The position numbers and the translations under genes were made by a program. Under the pieces are notes generated by a model, which saw only the letters and a program-made list of their open reading frames with translations, was not told the origin of the DNA and did not search any database. DNA of 64,000 nucleotides from Asticcacaulis excentricus CB 48. Its GTDB lineage: Bacteria; Pseudomonadota; Alphaproteobacteria; Caulobacterales; Caulobacteraceae. The DNA is taken from the NCBI RefSeq assembly GCF_000175215.2, contig NC_014816.1:2477001-2541000 (forward strand), given 5' to 3'. Below, piece after piece: positions 1 through 9,022 of this stretch. Every line of letters starts with the position of its first letter. Within the stretch, counting starts at the first letter, position 1.

Positions 1-1
1 A

Positions 2-1870
2 TACGGACAACTCCCGTATACTCTAAACTGCATACACTCCCTACTCAGCCATACCAGTAAATATTCGTTCGAAATAATCGTTGGTGATGATGCAAGTCTC
101 GACTCGACACAGGATGTACTACCGACGATACCACATATCCGTTACGTGCGACAGGAAGTGAATTCTGGGTTCATCCAGAACTCTAACAGCGCCGCATCAT
201 ATGCCCGAGGTGACTGGATCGTACTTCTTAACAACGATGTTCGGGTCGTTGATGGTTGGCTCGATGAACTCATCGACTCGTTTGAAGCCTTTCCGCGGGC
301 AGGCTTAATTGGATCAAAACTTTTGTATCCCGACGGAAGCTTGCAGGAAGCCGGTGGAATAATCTGGCAAGATGGCTCGGCCTGGAACTACGGCCGGAAC
401 GATGACCCCAATCGACCTCGATACAATCATGCCCGCCAAATCGACTACGCTTCTGGCTGTGCAATCGCCCTACCAAGTCGACTATGGAGGGAACTCAACG
501 GCTTCGACACGCATTTTATCCCTGCATATTGTGAAGACTCAGACCTTGCTTTCCGCGTACGATCCGCCGGATATGAAACCTGGTATCAACCCTTGGCCAA
601 GGTCATTCACTATGAGGGCAAAACCTCCGGTACAGACGTTACGACGAGTGTAAAAGCGTTTCAGGTGACAAACAGTCGGAAGCTATTCGAGCGCTGGAGC
701 GAAGAACTCTCTGCACACCGCGAGAACGGCGTCGAACCAGAATTCGAGCGTGAACGCAACATTCAAAAGCGCGTTCTTGTTGTTGATGCGACGAACCCAA
801 CCCCTTGGGCTGATGCAGGCTCGGTCACAACAACCCTTACAATCCAAATTTTTCAACAACTTGGATACAAAGTATACTTTGTGCCCCAGGATAATTTTCT
901 GTATGAAAGACGCTCTGTCCAGGCCCTCCAACGCCTGGGCGTAGAATGTGCGTACGCACCTTATGAGGTCAATTTCACTTCATATATGGCGAAATACGGA
1001 CACCTGTTCGATATAGTTCAGGTATTTAGATTTTCTGTTGCCGAAAAGTGTTTGAATGATATTCGCACTTTTGCTCCGCAAGCAAAAGTTATCTTTAACA
1101 ATATGGACCTTCACTTCCTTCGACTTCAACGACAGGCAGAGCTTATTGGCGATCCAACAGGATTAGCGGCTGCTGATGCCGTAAAGACAAGGGAACTTGA
1201 GGTGATTAACGCCGTTGACTTCACGGTCGTGCCCTCAACGCTAGAAGCGAGAATACTTAATGAGTTACTGCCCGATACGCCCGTAGAAGTTTTTCCATAT
1301 ATGACTGAGTTCGTTGGAACGGACGTGCCCTACGCCAACCGAAAAGACATTATGTTTTTAGGCGGGTTTGGGCACACACCCAATCAAGATGCCGTTGAAT
1401 ACTTCATGGAAGCCATTTGGCCTCATTTGAAACGGAAGCTGCCAGAGGCTCGCTACATCATTGCCGGCGCAAACCCACCAGACAAGATCCGCGAGTATGC
1501 CGATGACCGAGTATTGGTCACAGGCATGATTGACGATCTTGGACCCTGGTTTGACCGTTGCAGGGTCTTTGCTGCCTCAATCCGGTTTGGAGCTGGCGTA
1601 AAAGGTAAAGTTTCAACAGCGATGGCTCATGGCTTACCGGTAGTGGCAACGACATGTGCCGCTGAGGGTATGAGTCTTGTTGACCATGAACATTTCATTT
1701 TGGCGGATGACCCGATAGAATTTGCAAACGCGATCGTCGAGCTCTACTGCGATGAAGACAAGTGGACGAACATGTCGAAACAAGGGCAAATGTTCGTTAA
1801 GGAGAACAACTCTAAGGGCATGGGAGTTAAGCTAGCCCATTCGATAATTGAAAGAATGCAAAGCAGATAA
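2..1870 (+). CDS. Two-domain glycosyltransferase (GT2 + GT4), 5' end outside window
   Basis: The frame is open from base 2, so the start lies outside the window; 622 residues are visible. Visible residues 1-200 are a GT2 (GT-A fold) domain: a VGDDAS motif near residues 27-32 and an NNDV metal/nucleotide motif near 77-80, followed by the acceptor-side ED motif. From about residue 257 a GT4-like (GT-B) domain begins (KRVLVVDATNP) and ends with a GAGVKGKV / AHGLPVVAT donor-binding region. The family transfers sugars from nucleotide-sugar donors onto surface glycans; a fusion of two transferases suggests it adds two sugars in succession. The acceptor and donors cannot be read from sequence. The gene is more AT-rich than most of the window, as is the next GT gene, which fits a polysaccharide island. 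A hairpin follows at 1881-1907. Confidence 0.85.
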   Translation, partial: YGQLPYTLNCIHSLLSHTSKYSFEIIVGDDASLDSTQDVLPTIPHIRYVRQEVNSGFIQNSNSAASYARGDWIVLLNNDVRVVDGWLDELIDSFEAFPRAGLIGSKLLYPDGSLQEAGGIIWQDGSAWNYGRNDDPNRPRYNHARQIDYASGCAIALPSRLWRELNGFDTHFIPAYCEDSDLAFRVRSAGYETWYQPLAKVIHYEGKTSGTDVTTSVKAFQVTNSRKLFERWSEELSAHRENGVEPEFERERNIQKRVLVVDATNPTPWADAGSVTTTLTIQIFQQLGYKVYFVPQDNFLYERRSVQALQRLGVECAYAPYEVNFTSYMAKYGHLFDIVQVFRFSVAEKCLNDIRTFAPQAKVIFNNMDLHFLRLQRQAELIGDPTGLAAADAVKTRELEVINAVDFTVVPSTLEARILNELLPDTPVEVFPYMTEFVGTDVPYANRKDIMFLGGFGHTPNQDAVEYFMEAIWPHLKRKLPEARYIIAGANPPDKIREYADDRVLVTGMIDDLGPWFDRCRVFAASIRFGAGVKGKVSTAMAHGLPVVATTCAAEGMSLVDHEHFILADDPIEFANAIVELYCDEDKWTNMSKQGQMFVKENNSKGMGVKLAHSIIERMQSR

Positions 1871-1880
1871 CTCTATGATT

Positions 1881-1907
1881 AAGGCCAGCCCTTAAAGGAC
1901 TGGCCTT
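1881..1907 (+). terminator. Hairpin after the GT2+GT4 gene
   Basis: A perfect 8-bp stem (AAGGCCAG / CTGGCCTT) with an 11-nt loop begins 10 bases after the stop codon. There is no clean U-run, but it sits between two convergent genes and probably ends one or both transcripts. Confidence 0.55.
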
Positions 1908-1938
1908 AATCTATTTGAAGACTAATCTATTTGAAGAC
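1907..1938. repeat. Perfect 16-bp tandem duplication
   Basis: The 16-mer TAATCTATTTGAAGAC occurs twice head to tail (1907-1922 and 1923-1938), directly after the hairpin and 4 bases before the stop codon of the minus-strand kinase gene. It looks like a recent slippage or duplication event in the convergent spacer. Confidence 0.9.
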
Positions 1939-1942
1939 ATTG

Positions 1943-2980
1943 TCATCCCGGCGCGACCCAAGAGTTCACGCCCTCGACTATCAATCGGCACACGACAGGT
2001 GTAGCGTTCGTTTCTTCCTCGATTATCTTCATCAAGGCGGGTCTACGATCGGGATCGACTAAAAACAGTGCAAACCCTCCCCCGCCGGCGCCAGACAGTT
2101 TTCCCGCCATCGCTCCGTTTTTTAGTACGGTATCGAAAAGCTTTTCCACCTCCGGAGTGGACACTGTCTTTGACGTCCTTTTCTTAGCCTCCCAACCACT
2201 ACGCAAAATCTCGGCCATCTGGCCAATTCGGCCAAATAAAAGAGCCTCTTTCATCTGATTGGCTTCAAGTTTTAGCTGGTGCATTGCCTCAAGGGACACA
2301 CCTCCACCAGTTACAGACTGGGATTGAGCGTCGATAATTTTCGCCGACTCACGCGAAGCTCCGGTAAATGTCAACAAAATTGAAGCCTCGAGCTCGTTAT
2401 GTATATGAGGGCGAATACGCAACGGGTTTACAACTACACGCTCATCAGCTCCAAATTCCATATAGTTGAAGCCACCGAAGGTTGCCGCATACTGATCTTG
2501 CCGACCCCCGTTCAGTTTCAAGTCTATTCTTTCAATATCAAAGGCTAACCTGGCAATTTCATATTCGCCAAGGGGTATAGACAGTAACTCACAGAACGCG
2601 GCAACCATCGATACCACGAGGGCTGACGATGAACCCAGCCCTGACCCCATAGGTGCGTCTACATGCGTTGACAGGTGAACAGCGATCGGGACACCACCGT
2701 TAAATTGATCTATAATCCGATTATAAACGCCTCTGTGTAATTTGAGTAAGGACGTCTCAGGAACGCGCCCGGTGGTTTCGAAACTTTCGCTGAGATCAAG
2801 GTCCATCGCCTGAAAACGCACTTTATGGTCTTGTGCGAATCTAACACTTGCGTAGGCAAACTTATCGATTGTTACATTGATGATAGCTCCACCGTATTTG
2901 TCACAGTAAGGAGAAACGTCGGTACCGCCACCTGCTAGGCCCAAACGGAGTGGGGCTCGAGTTCGCACTACTTGCTGCAA
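1943..2980 (-). CDS. hddA: GHMP kinase, D-glycero-D-manno-heptose 7-phosphate kinase-like
   Basis: 345 residues. GHMP-kinase hallmarks: an N-terminal substrate strand with AGGGTDVSPY (about 16-25), the ATP loop MGSGLGSSSA (111-120) and a C-terminal KLSGAGGGGF (about 293-302). The closest remembered family is HddA, which phosphorylates D-glycero-D-manno-heptose 7-phosphate at C1 on the route to GDP-D,D-heptose for capsule, S-layer or O-antigen glycans; fucose and galactose kinases share the fold, so the exact sugar is inferred. The start is TTG, chosen because AGGAGG lies 5-6 bases upstream. It is convergent with the upstream GT gene and flanked by glycosyltransferases, which supports a glycan role. 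No partner gmhA or hddC is visible here. Confidence 0.8.
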   Translation of the reverse strand: MQQVVRTRAPLRLGLAGGGTDVSPYCDKYGGAIINVTIDKFAYASVRFAQDHKVRFQAMDLDLSESFETTGRVPETSLLKLHRGVYNRIIDQFNGGVPIAVHLSTHVDAPMGSGLGSSSALVVSMVAAFCELLSIPLGEYEIARLAFDIERIDLKLNGGRQDQYAATFGGFNYMEFGADERVVVNPLRIRPHIHNELEASILLTFTGASRESAKIIDAQSQSVTGGGVSLEAMHQLKLEANQMKEALLFGRIGQMAEILRSGWEAKKRTSKTVSTPEVEKLFDTVLKNGAMAGKLSGAGGGGFALFLVDPDRRPALMKIIEEETNATPVVCRLIVEGVNSWVAPG

Positions 2981-3222
2981 AAAAACCTCCTATAACTCGC
3001 AATCCAACCCACTCGCGGATGCCCGTAGCCACATTCCGCCTGAGGCCTCATCTAAGACTTGGATTTAGCCGACCCCCCCTTTTGCGACAAGCACTATCGG
3101 AGGTTTCGATTGATCCGACGTACACGTACACCGTGGACATTTGAACAGGACGCTTAGTTTAGCCCGCTGAACCCCGCCCTTGTAAACACACTAGATAAAA
3201 TCGAGAGCCTAACGGAGCCATA

Positions 3223-4392
3223 TTGAAGTATTTTCTCCTTCAGAAAGTTCACACATTTGCCCTCAGAGCAAAGTACGCATTGAGTAAATATTTTTGGAAG
3301 AGATGCGAGTTAAATTCTCCTGCCAAAAATGCACCCGTTATTGTCACCGGATTTCTAAACGAAAATCTAGGTATAGGCAGAGCCGCAAAGTTAACATGCG
3401 CTGCATTAAGTAAAGCGGGATACGATGTTATAAGAGACGATCTTAGAAATTACTACGCCCGAATTGTTTCTAGTAAACCGAGAAGATTAGGCGTTACTGA
3501 AGCCATTTGGATCGTCCAAGCCAATCCTCCAGAATCAATTATCGCGCTATTGACACACTCAAACAAAGAGTGGGCGAGTCACTATCGTGTAGCTTACTGG
3601 GTATGGGAATCTGACATTGCACCTCGAGCTTGGGTTAACGTGGCGCATTGGTTTCACGAGATTTGGGTACCAAGTGAGTTCGTATATAACGCCTTCAAGC
3701 GTGCCTTCGAAGAATGGAATGGTGGTGATTTTGTATCCAAGCTTAGGGTAATCCCCCATCCCGTAGAAATTGCCGACCCGGTTGAAAGGCCAGACAGCGC
3801 CGTCAGCGTTCTTACGACTTTCGATCCTCGTAGTGATTTTGAGCGTAAGAACACAAGTAAAGTTTTAGAAGCATGGCTCGCAGCCTTCCCAAAACCGGGA
3901 TCGGCGCGGCTAACTGTGAAGTCGCATTTCCAATCAGAACAATATCCCGAGTACTCAAAACTTCAAATGCTGGCAAAAAGCCGGCAGGATATTTGTTTCT
4001 TGGCGCGCAACCTATCCGATTTCGAAAACGCCGAATTGCTTCGATCAAGTGATGTATTAGTCTCGTTACATCGGGCTGAGGGCTTCGGGTTGCCCATGGC
4101 AGAAGCAATGGCAAATGGGATTCCTGTGATCGCGACAGGCTGGTCAGGCAATCTCAGCTTTATGAACAAGGATAACAGCCGACTTGTTAGCTACACCTTG
4201 GTACCAGCAAATAAACGTCACAATGGACCATCCGCGTCATGGGCTGACCCCGACGTAAATTCTGCAGCGAAAGCATTAGTTGAGTTATGCACCGATTATA
4301 ATCTTCGAAGGGAATTGGGGCTACGTGGTCGCGCTTCAATCACCAAACTTAATTCCGAATGGACTAAGAAACGGCTCTTCTCACACGATTAA
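3223..4392 (+). CDS. GT4-family glycosyltransferase
   Basis: 389 residues, GT-B fold. The C-terminal half shows the retaining GT4 signature EGFGLPMAE (E-x7-E) followed by ANGIPVIATGWSGN. The N-terminal part contains TGFLNENLGIGRAAK, typical of transferases that begin with an acceptor-domain glycine loop. It most likely builds a surface polysaccharide. The start is TTG at 3223 with an ACGGAG SD a few bases upstream. The stop overlaps the convergent kdsD stop region by 4 bases. Codon use is AT-richer than that of the following kds/cys genes. Confidence 0.8.
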   Translation: MKYFLLQKVHTFALRAKYALSKYFWKRCELNSPAKNAPVIVTGFLNENLGIGRAAKLTCAALSKAGYDVIRDDLRNYYARIVSSKPRRLGVTEAIWIVQANPPESIIALLTHSNKEWASHYRVAYWVWESDIAPRAWVNVAHWFHEIWVPSEFVYNAFKRAFEEWNGGDFVSKLRVIPHPVEIADPVERPDSAVSVLTTFDPRSDFERKNTSKVLEAWLAAFPKPGSARLTVKSHFQSEQYPEYSKLQMLAKSRQDICFLARNLSDFENAELLRSSDVLVSLHRAEGFGLPMAEAMANGIPVIATGWSGNLSFMNKDNSRLVSYTLVPANKRHNGPSASWADPDVNSAAKALVELCTDYNLRRELGLRGRASITKLNSEWTKKRLFSHD

Positions 4393-5387
4393 GCAACGCC
4401 CGCCCTCAGTATTTCATGCAGATGAATCACCCCAACTGGTTTTTCCTTTTCAACCGCAAACAGACCAGTAATGCTCCGCGCGTTCATTTCGGCCAACAAC
4501 TGAGACGCCAAAGTATCGGGCGTGGTTACACGTGGTGCCCGGGTCATGATTTCTGACACGGGACGGTCATTGAAACCTTCGCTGAAAGCCCGGCGCAGGT
4601 CGCCGTCTGTAACAATGCCAATCAAACGGCCCCCGGCATCCACAATGCCAGTCATTCCGTAACGTTTTGACGATATTTCCACAATCGCCTCTGATAGCAA
4701 CGACCGATCGCTTACGAGCGGCATGGCATCGCCACTATGCATTAGATCCCCCACCTTAAGTAGGCGAGAGCCAAGTTTTCCGCCAGGGTGGAACTGGCGG
4801 AAGTCCTGTGCCGTAAACTTTCTCAGCGACAGAAGGGCGACAGTGATGCAGTCCCCCATCGCAAGCTGCATGGTCGTAGACGTCGTAGGCGCAAGCCCAT
4901 TTGGGCAGGCCTCAGCCATCTTCGGCAAGACAAGTGCAATATCCGCAGCTGAGCCTAAGGCACTTTTTGGGCCAGAGGTTATCGCAATCAATGGTACGGA
5001 AAAACGCCGTGTATAAGCGATGATATCGGCCAGTTCAGGCGCTTCCCCCGACCAAGATAACGCTAGGACGACGTCATCGCCCCCGACCATACCGAGGTCA
5101 CCATGACTGGCTTCAGCCGGGTGAACAAAGTGCGACAGCGCGCCGGTCGAAGCTAGTGAGGCGGCTATCTTGCGCCCAATATGACCAGACTTCCCCATGC
5201 CAGTAACGATGATCCGTCCGCCTTTGCTTTGGGCATCGAGGATCGTCGAGATCGCCCCTTCAAAGCGTTTCCCAAGCTCTCCGTCCAGCGCGTCTCGCAT
5301 AGCTTGGAGGCCTGCAGTCTCAATCTCCACTGTCTGCTGAGCCGCTTGAAGTGCAGAGGCCGCATTCAGGGCTGTTTCCAGTACCAT
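4389..5387 (-). CDS. kdsD: Arabinose-5-phosphate isomerase (KdsD/KpsF)
   Basis: 332 residues, the usual length. It has an N-terminal SIS sugar-isomerase domain (about 30-190; VTGMGKSGHIGRKIAASL and the substrate loop HPAEASHGDLG) and two C-terminal CBS motifs (about 205-330). It interconverts ribulose-5-phosphate and arabinose-5-phosphate, the first step to Kdo. It lies 2 bases downstream of kdsB, which in turn follows kdsA, so the three Kdo genes form one transcription unit. Confidence 0.93.
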   Translation of the reverse strand: MVLETALNAASALQAAQQTVEIETAGLQAMRDALDGELGKRFEGAISTILDAQSKGGRIIVTGMGKSGHIGRKIAASLASTGALSHFVHPAEASHGDLGMVGGDDVVLALSWSGEAPELADIIAYTRRFSVPLIAITSGPKSALGSAADIALVLPKMAEACPNGLAPTTSTTMQLAMGDCITVALLSLRKFTAQDFRQFHPGGKLGSRLLKVGDLMHSGDAMPLVSDRSLLSEAIVEISSKRYGMTGIVDAGGRLIGIVTDGDLRRAFSEGFNDRPVSEIMTRAPRVTTPDTLASQLLAEMNARSITGLFAVEKEKPVGVIHLHEILRAGVA

Positions 5388-5389
5388 AT

Positions 5390-6121
5390 CTATCTCCCGC
5401 CGAGCCGGCGACGCGCTTCTTCAAGGTCGGCCTGGGTATCAACCCCCAAGGGCACCTCAGCGACTTCCACCGCGTCTATGCGCATGCCGTGCTCCAAGGC
5501 GCGAAGCTGCTCGAGTTTCTCGCGTTGCTCAAGCGGAGAAGGGGCAATCTGAACAAAGCGCTCCAAGGCCGCGCGCTTCCACCCATAGAGACCAATATGG
5601 TGATATAGCGGCCCCTCACCCCACGGCGCTGTAGCGCGCGTAAAGTAGAGGGCCCTAAAACGACCGGGTGCCAAAGGCGTACCGATCATTTTGACCACCG
5701 AGGACGCATTCCGCTCGTCGTCAGAATGAATTTGGGCTACCGGCGTCGATATGTCGACCTCTGCATCTTTCAATGGCTCGAATACAGCGCGGATGGTCTC
5801 GGGCGCGACGGTGGGCAGATCACCTTGAACATTGAGAAGCAAATCAAAGTCTTTTGCTGGGTCAATGCGCGAGATCGCCTCATAGATGCGGTCTGAGCCA
5901 GAGGGATGATCTGGCTTAGTCATGACCGCATTGCCGCCGACGGCCCTGATGGCTTCAGCGATTTCAGCTGTGTCCGTTGCCACCCAGACTGGAGCCAGAT
6001 CAGCTTCCATAGCACGGCGCCACACAGCAACGATCATGGGCTCGCCATTTAGGTCCGCCAGAGGTTTGTTCGGCAGTCGCGTAGAGGCCATGCGCGCCGG
6101 GATAAGGATAACCGGCTTCAT
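5390..6121 (-). CDS. kdsB: CMP-Kdo synthetase (3-deoxy-manno-octulosonate cytidylyltransferase)
   Basis: 243 residues. The N-terminal nucleotidyltransferase loop PARMASTRLPNKPL and the NVQGDLP motif near the middle identify KdsB, which activates Kdo with CTP for lipid A core or capsule assembly in the cytoplasm. kdsA ends 3 bases before it and kdsD starts 2 bases after it, indicating translational coupling. Confidence 0.95.
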   Translation of the reverse strand: MKPVILIPARMASTRLPNKPLADLNGEPMIVAVWRRAMEADLAPVWVATDTAEIAEAIRAVGGNAVMTKPDHPSGSDRIYEAISRIDPAKDFDLLLNVQGDLPTVAPETIRAVFEPLKDAEVDISTPVAQIHSDDERNASSVVKMIGTPLAPGRFRALYFTRATAPWGEGPLYHHIGLYGWKRAALERFVQIAPSPLEQREKLEQLRALEHGMRIDAVEVAEVPLGVDTQADLEEARRRLGGR

Positions 6122-6124
6122 CGC

Positions 6125-6985
6125 TTATTTCACCGCGTCGCGCGCAGTAATCGCCTTGGCAACCTGATCAATGGCCATGAGATCACGCATGAGACCTTCA
6201 AAAGATGCCAACGGCACCATGTTGGGACCATCTGACGGGGCGTTGTCGGGATCTGGGTGTGTTTCGATAAAGAGACCCGCGACGCCGACGGCGACCGCCG
6301 CACGCGCAAGAACCGGGACAAACTCACGTTGGCCGCCGGAAGAACCGCCCAGCCCACCAGGTTGTTGCACCGAATGAGTCGCATCGAAAATCACCGGGGC
6401 GCCAGTCGAAGCCATGATAGGCAGACCGCGGAAATCAGAGACAAGAGTGTTGTATCCAAAGCTCGTCCCTCGATCACAGAGAAGAACATTGGGATTGCCT
6501 CCGAGAACAATCTTATCAAGGACATTCTTCATGTCCCAGGGTGCCAGGAACTGACCTTTCTTGACGTTGATAGCGCGCCCCGTCGCGGCAGCGGCAAGCA
6601 AAAGGTCGGTCTGGCGGCACAAGAATGCCGGAATCTGTAAGACATCAACGGCTTCCGCCACCGGGGCGCATTGCTGAGATTCATGCACATCGGTCAGTAC
6701 TGCGAGACCCAAACTCTCCCGGATCTCCGCAAAAATGGGAAGAGCGTCTTTGAGCCCAATGCCACGGGCTGCCTTCGCTGAGGTCCGGTTAGCCTTGTCA
6801 AAGGAGGTCTTAAAGATGACCCCGAAGCCCAATCGCTCTGAGATCTCCTTCAGAGCTGACGCCACTTCAAGTGCATGCTCACGACTTTCAAGCTGACAGG
6901 GGCCCGCTATCACCGAGATAGGCAGGTGATTGCCAAACCTGGCGGACTTGAGCTCGACGACGGGATTGGCTCGCAATTCGGACAT
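6125..6985 (-). CDS. kdsA: Kdo-8-phosphate synthase
   Basis: 286 residues from the chosen ATG (MSELRANP). The start has GGAG 7 bases upstream, whereas two in-frame ATGs further out (to 7027) lack an SD and would add a 14-residue extension absent from the family. Motifs: IAGPCQLES, KTSFDKANRTS, CDRGTSFGYN and DATHSVQQPGG, all typical of the PEP plus arabinose-5-phosphate aldolase. First gene of kdsA-kdsB-kdsD; the sulfate activation genes lie just upstream on the same strand. Confidence 0.94.
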   Translation of the reverse strand: MSELRANPVVELKSARFGNHLPISVIAGPCQLESREHALEVASALKEISERLGFGVIFKTSFDKANRTSAKAARGIGLKDALPIFAEIRESLGLAVLTDVHESQQCAPVAEAVDVLQIPAFLCRQTDLLLAAAATGRAINVKKGQFLAPWDMKNVLDKIVLGGNPNVLLCDRGTSFGYNTLVSDFRGLPIMASTGAPVIFDATHSVQQPGGLGGSSGGQREFVPVLARAAVAVGVAGLFIETHPDPDNAPSDGPNMVPLASFEGLMRDLMAIDQVAKAITARDAVK

Positions 6986-7099
6986 ATCTGCACTCCAGAA
7001 ACACATGGGGTCTAGTGCATAACGCACAGCACTTCAACCCGCCGCTTTGAAGCAGAGAAATGGGGCCATTCAAAGCCGTTTACAACCCAGCAACGCGCG

Positions 7100-9022
7100 T
7101 CAGATCACGTAGCTCGGCTCTATTGGCAGGTATCCATTATCGAACAGCCATTTGAATATGCGTTCTGCCTCCGCCTCCGGCGTTTCACCGCTCGCTGCCA
7201 CGACAATTTCCGGATGTTCCGGCGCCTCATAGGGACTATCAATCCCCGTAAAGTTGGGGATTTCGCCCGCTCTCGCCTTCTTATAAAGCCCCTTAACGTC
7301 GCGCGCTTCGGCAACAGCCAGTGGTGTCGCCACATGGATTTCGACGAATTCACCAGCCCCTAAGAGCTCGCGCGCCATTTGACGCTCCGCCCGGAAGGGC
7401 GAAATGAACGAGACAAGCGTGATAAGTCCCGCCTCCGTCATCAGTTTAGATACTTCTGCCACGCGACGGATGTTTTCGACGCGATCGGCGTCGGAGAAGC
7501 CAAGATCCTTATTCAGCCCATGGCGGACATTGTCACCGTCAAGCAAGGTCGTGTGATAACCGAGGCTGAGAAGCTTCTTTTCCACCAGGTTAGCGATCGT
7601 AGATTTTCCAGCACCCGAAAGCCCGGTAAACCAGAGGACGGCAGGCTTTTGCCGCTTGATCCCGGCCCTCGCCTCCTTTGAGACCTCAAGAGCCTGCCAA
7701 TGAACATTACTGGCACGACGAAGCGAATGATCGATCAAACCCGCGCCCAGCGTCAGATTACTGATTCGATCAATCAGTATGAAGGCACCCGTAGCCCGAT
7801 TGTCCTCATACGGATCAAAAGCAATTGGCGACTGGGTGGCAATGTTTACGGTTGCGACTTCGTTCAGCTTTAACGTTTTGGCCGCGAGCTTCTCAAACGA
7901 GTTCACATCCGTCTTGTGCTTGATATCGGTGATAGTCGCCGACACCGTCTTTGCACCGATTTTAAGAAGATAAGGTCTGCCAGGTAACAGCTCGTCTTCG
8001 TTCATCCAGATGAGCGTGGCCTGGAACTGATCACCCACTTCAGGCCGCGCCGACGGGGACGTCAGCACGTCACCGCGAGAGATATCAATCTCGTCCTCAA
8101 GGGTCACAGTTACGGCTTCATCAGCGCCAGCTACAGCCAGTTCACCGTCATAGGTGACAATGGCCTTAACCTTAGAGGTCTTGCCAGAAGCGGCGACGAG
8201 GATGTCATCACCCGGACGCAACACCCCTGAGGCTATGGTGCCTGTGAAACCACGGAAGTTGAGATCGGGGCGGTTTACCCACTGCACTGGCAAACGGAAC
8301 GGTTTTTCCCAGAGATTGCGCTCAATCTCGACCGTTTCGAGATGATCAACGAGCGTTGGCCCGTCATACCAGGGCATATTGGGACTACGCTCAAGTACGT
8401 TGTCGCCAAACCGCGCGGACAAAGGTATGGCCTTCAGGCTCTCAAACCCAAAGCCCGCTGCGAAATCCTTATACTCGCTGACAATCCGGTCAAAGACCTC
8501 CTGGGAGTAGTCCATCAGGTCGATCTTATTGACCGCCAGCACCACATGCTTAATGCCAAGCAATGAAACGATAAAGGAGTGCCGGCGGGTCTGCGTGAGG
8601 ATGCCTTTACGGGCGTCGATGAGGATTACCGCAAGATCGGCGTTGGAGGCCCCGGTAGCCATATTACGCGTGTACTGTTCATGCCCGGGCGTATCGGCGA
8701 CAATGAACTTGCGCTTTTCTGTAGTGAAAAAGCGGTAGGCGACATCAATCGTAATGCCCTGCTCGCGCTCAGCCTGAAGCCCGTCAACCAGTAGGGCCAG
8801 GTCGATTTCCTCACCGACGGTTCCAAAGCGCTTTGAGTCCTTCTCAAGCCCAGCAAGCTGGTCTTCGAAAATGAGCTTTGTGTCGTAGAGAAGACGGCCA
8901 ATGAGTGTGGACTTCCCATCGTCCACGCTGCCGCAAGTAAGAAATCTGAGAAGAGTTTTCTTCTCATGTGTCGCCAGATACTCGGTGAAGACTGAGGTAT
9001 CGATCTTTCCCAGAACGGTCAT
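7100..9022 (-). CDS. cysNC: Bifunctional sulfate adenylyltransferase subunit 1 / adenylylsulfate kinase
   Basis: 640 residues in two fused enzymes. Residues 1-440 are the CysN GTPase: G1 GSVDDGKST, G3 DTPGHEQYTRN, G4 NKIDLMDY, then the EF-Tu-like beta-barrels. Residues about 445-640 are CysC: P-loop GLSGAGKSTIAN and DGDNVRHGLNKDLGFS. The protein drives APS formation with CysD and then phosphorylates APS to PAPS. The ATG overlaps the cysD stop by one base (TAATG). As the PAPS maker next to kds genes it could feed either cysteine synthesis or sulfated glycans. Confidence 0.95.
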   Translation of the reverse strand: MTVLGKIDTSVFTEYLATHEKKTLLRFLTCGSVDDGKSTLIGRLLYDTKLIFEDQLAGLEKDSKRFGTVGEEIDLALLVDGLQAEREQGITIDVAYRFFTTEKRKFIVADTPGHEQYTRNMATGASNADLAVILIDARKGILTQTRRHSFIVSLLGIKHVVLAVNKIDLMDYSQEVFDRIVSEYKDFAAGFGFESLKAIPLSARFGDNVLERSPNMPWYDGPTLVDHLETVEIERNLWEKPFRLPVQWVNRPDLNFRGFTGTIASGVLRPGDDILVAASGKTSKVKAIVTYDGELAVAGADEAVTVTLEDEIDISRGDVLTSPSARPEVGDQFQATLIWMNEDELLPGRPYLLKIGAKTVSATITDIKHKTDVNSFEKLAAKTLKLNEVATVNIATQSPIAFDPYEDNRATGAFILIDRISNLTLGAGLIDHSLRRASNVHWQALEVSKEARAGIKRQKPAVLWFTGLSGAGKSTIANLVEKKLLSLGYHTTLLDGDNVRHGLNKDLGFSDADRVENIRRVAEVSKLMTEAGLITLVSFISPFRAERQMARELLGAGEFVEIHVATPLAVAEARDVKGLYKKARAGEIPNFTGIDSPYEAPEHPEIVVAASGETPEAEAERIFKWLFDNGYLPIEPSYVI

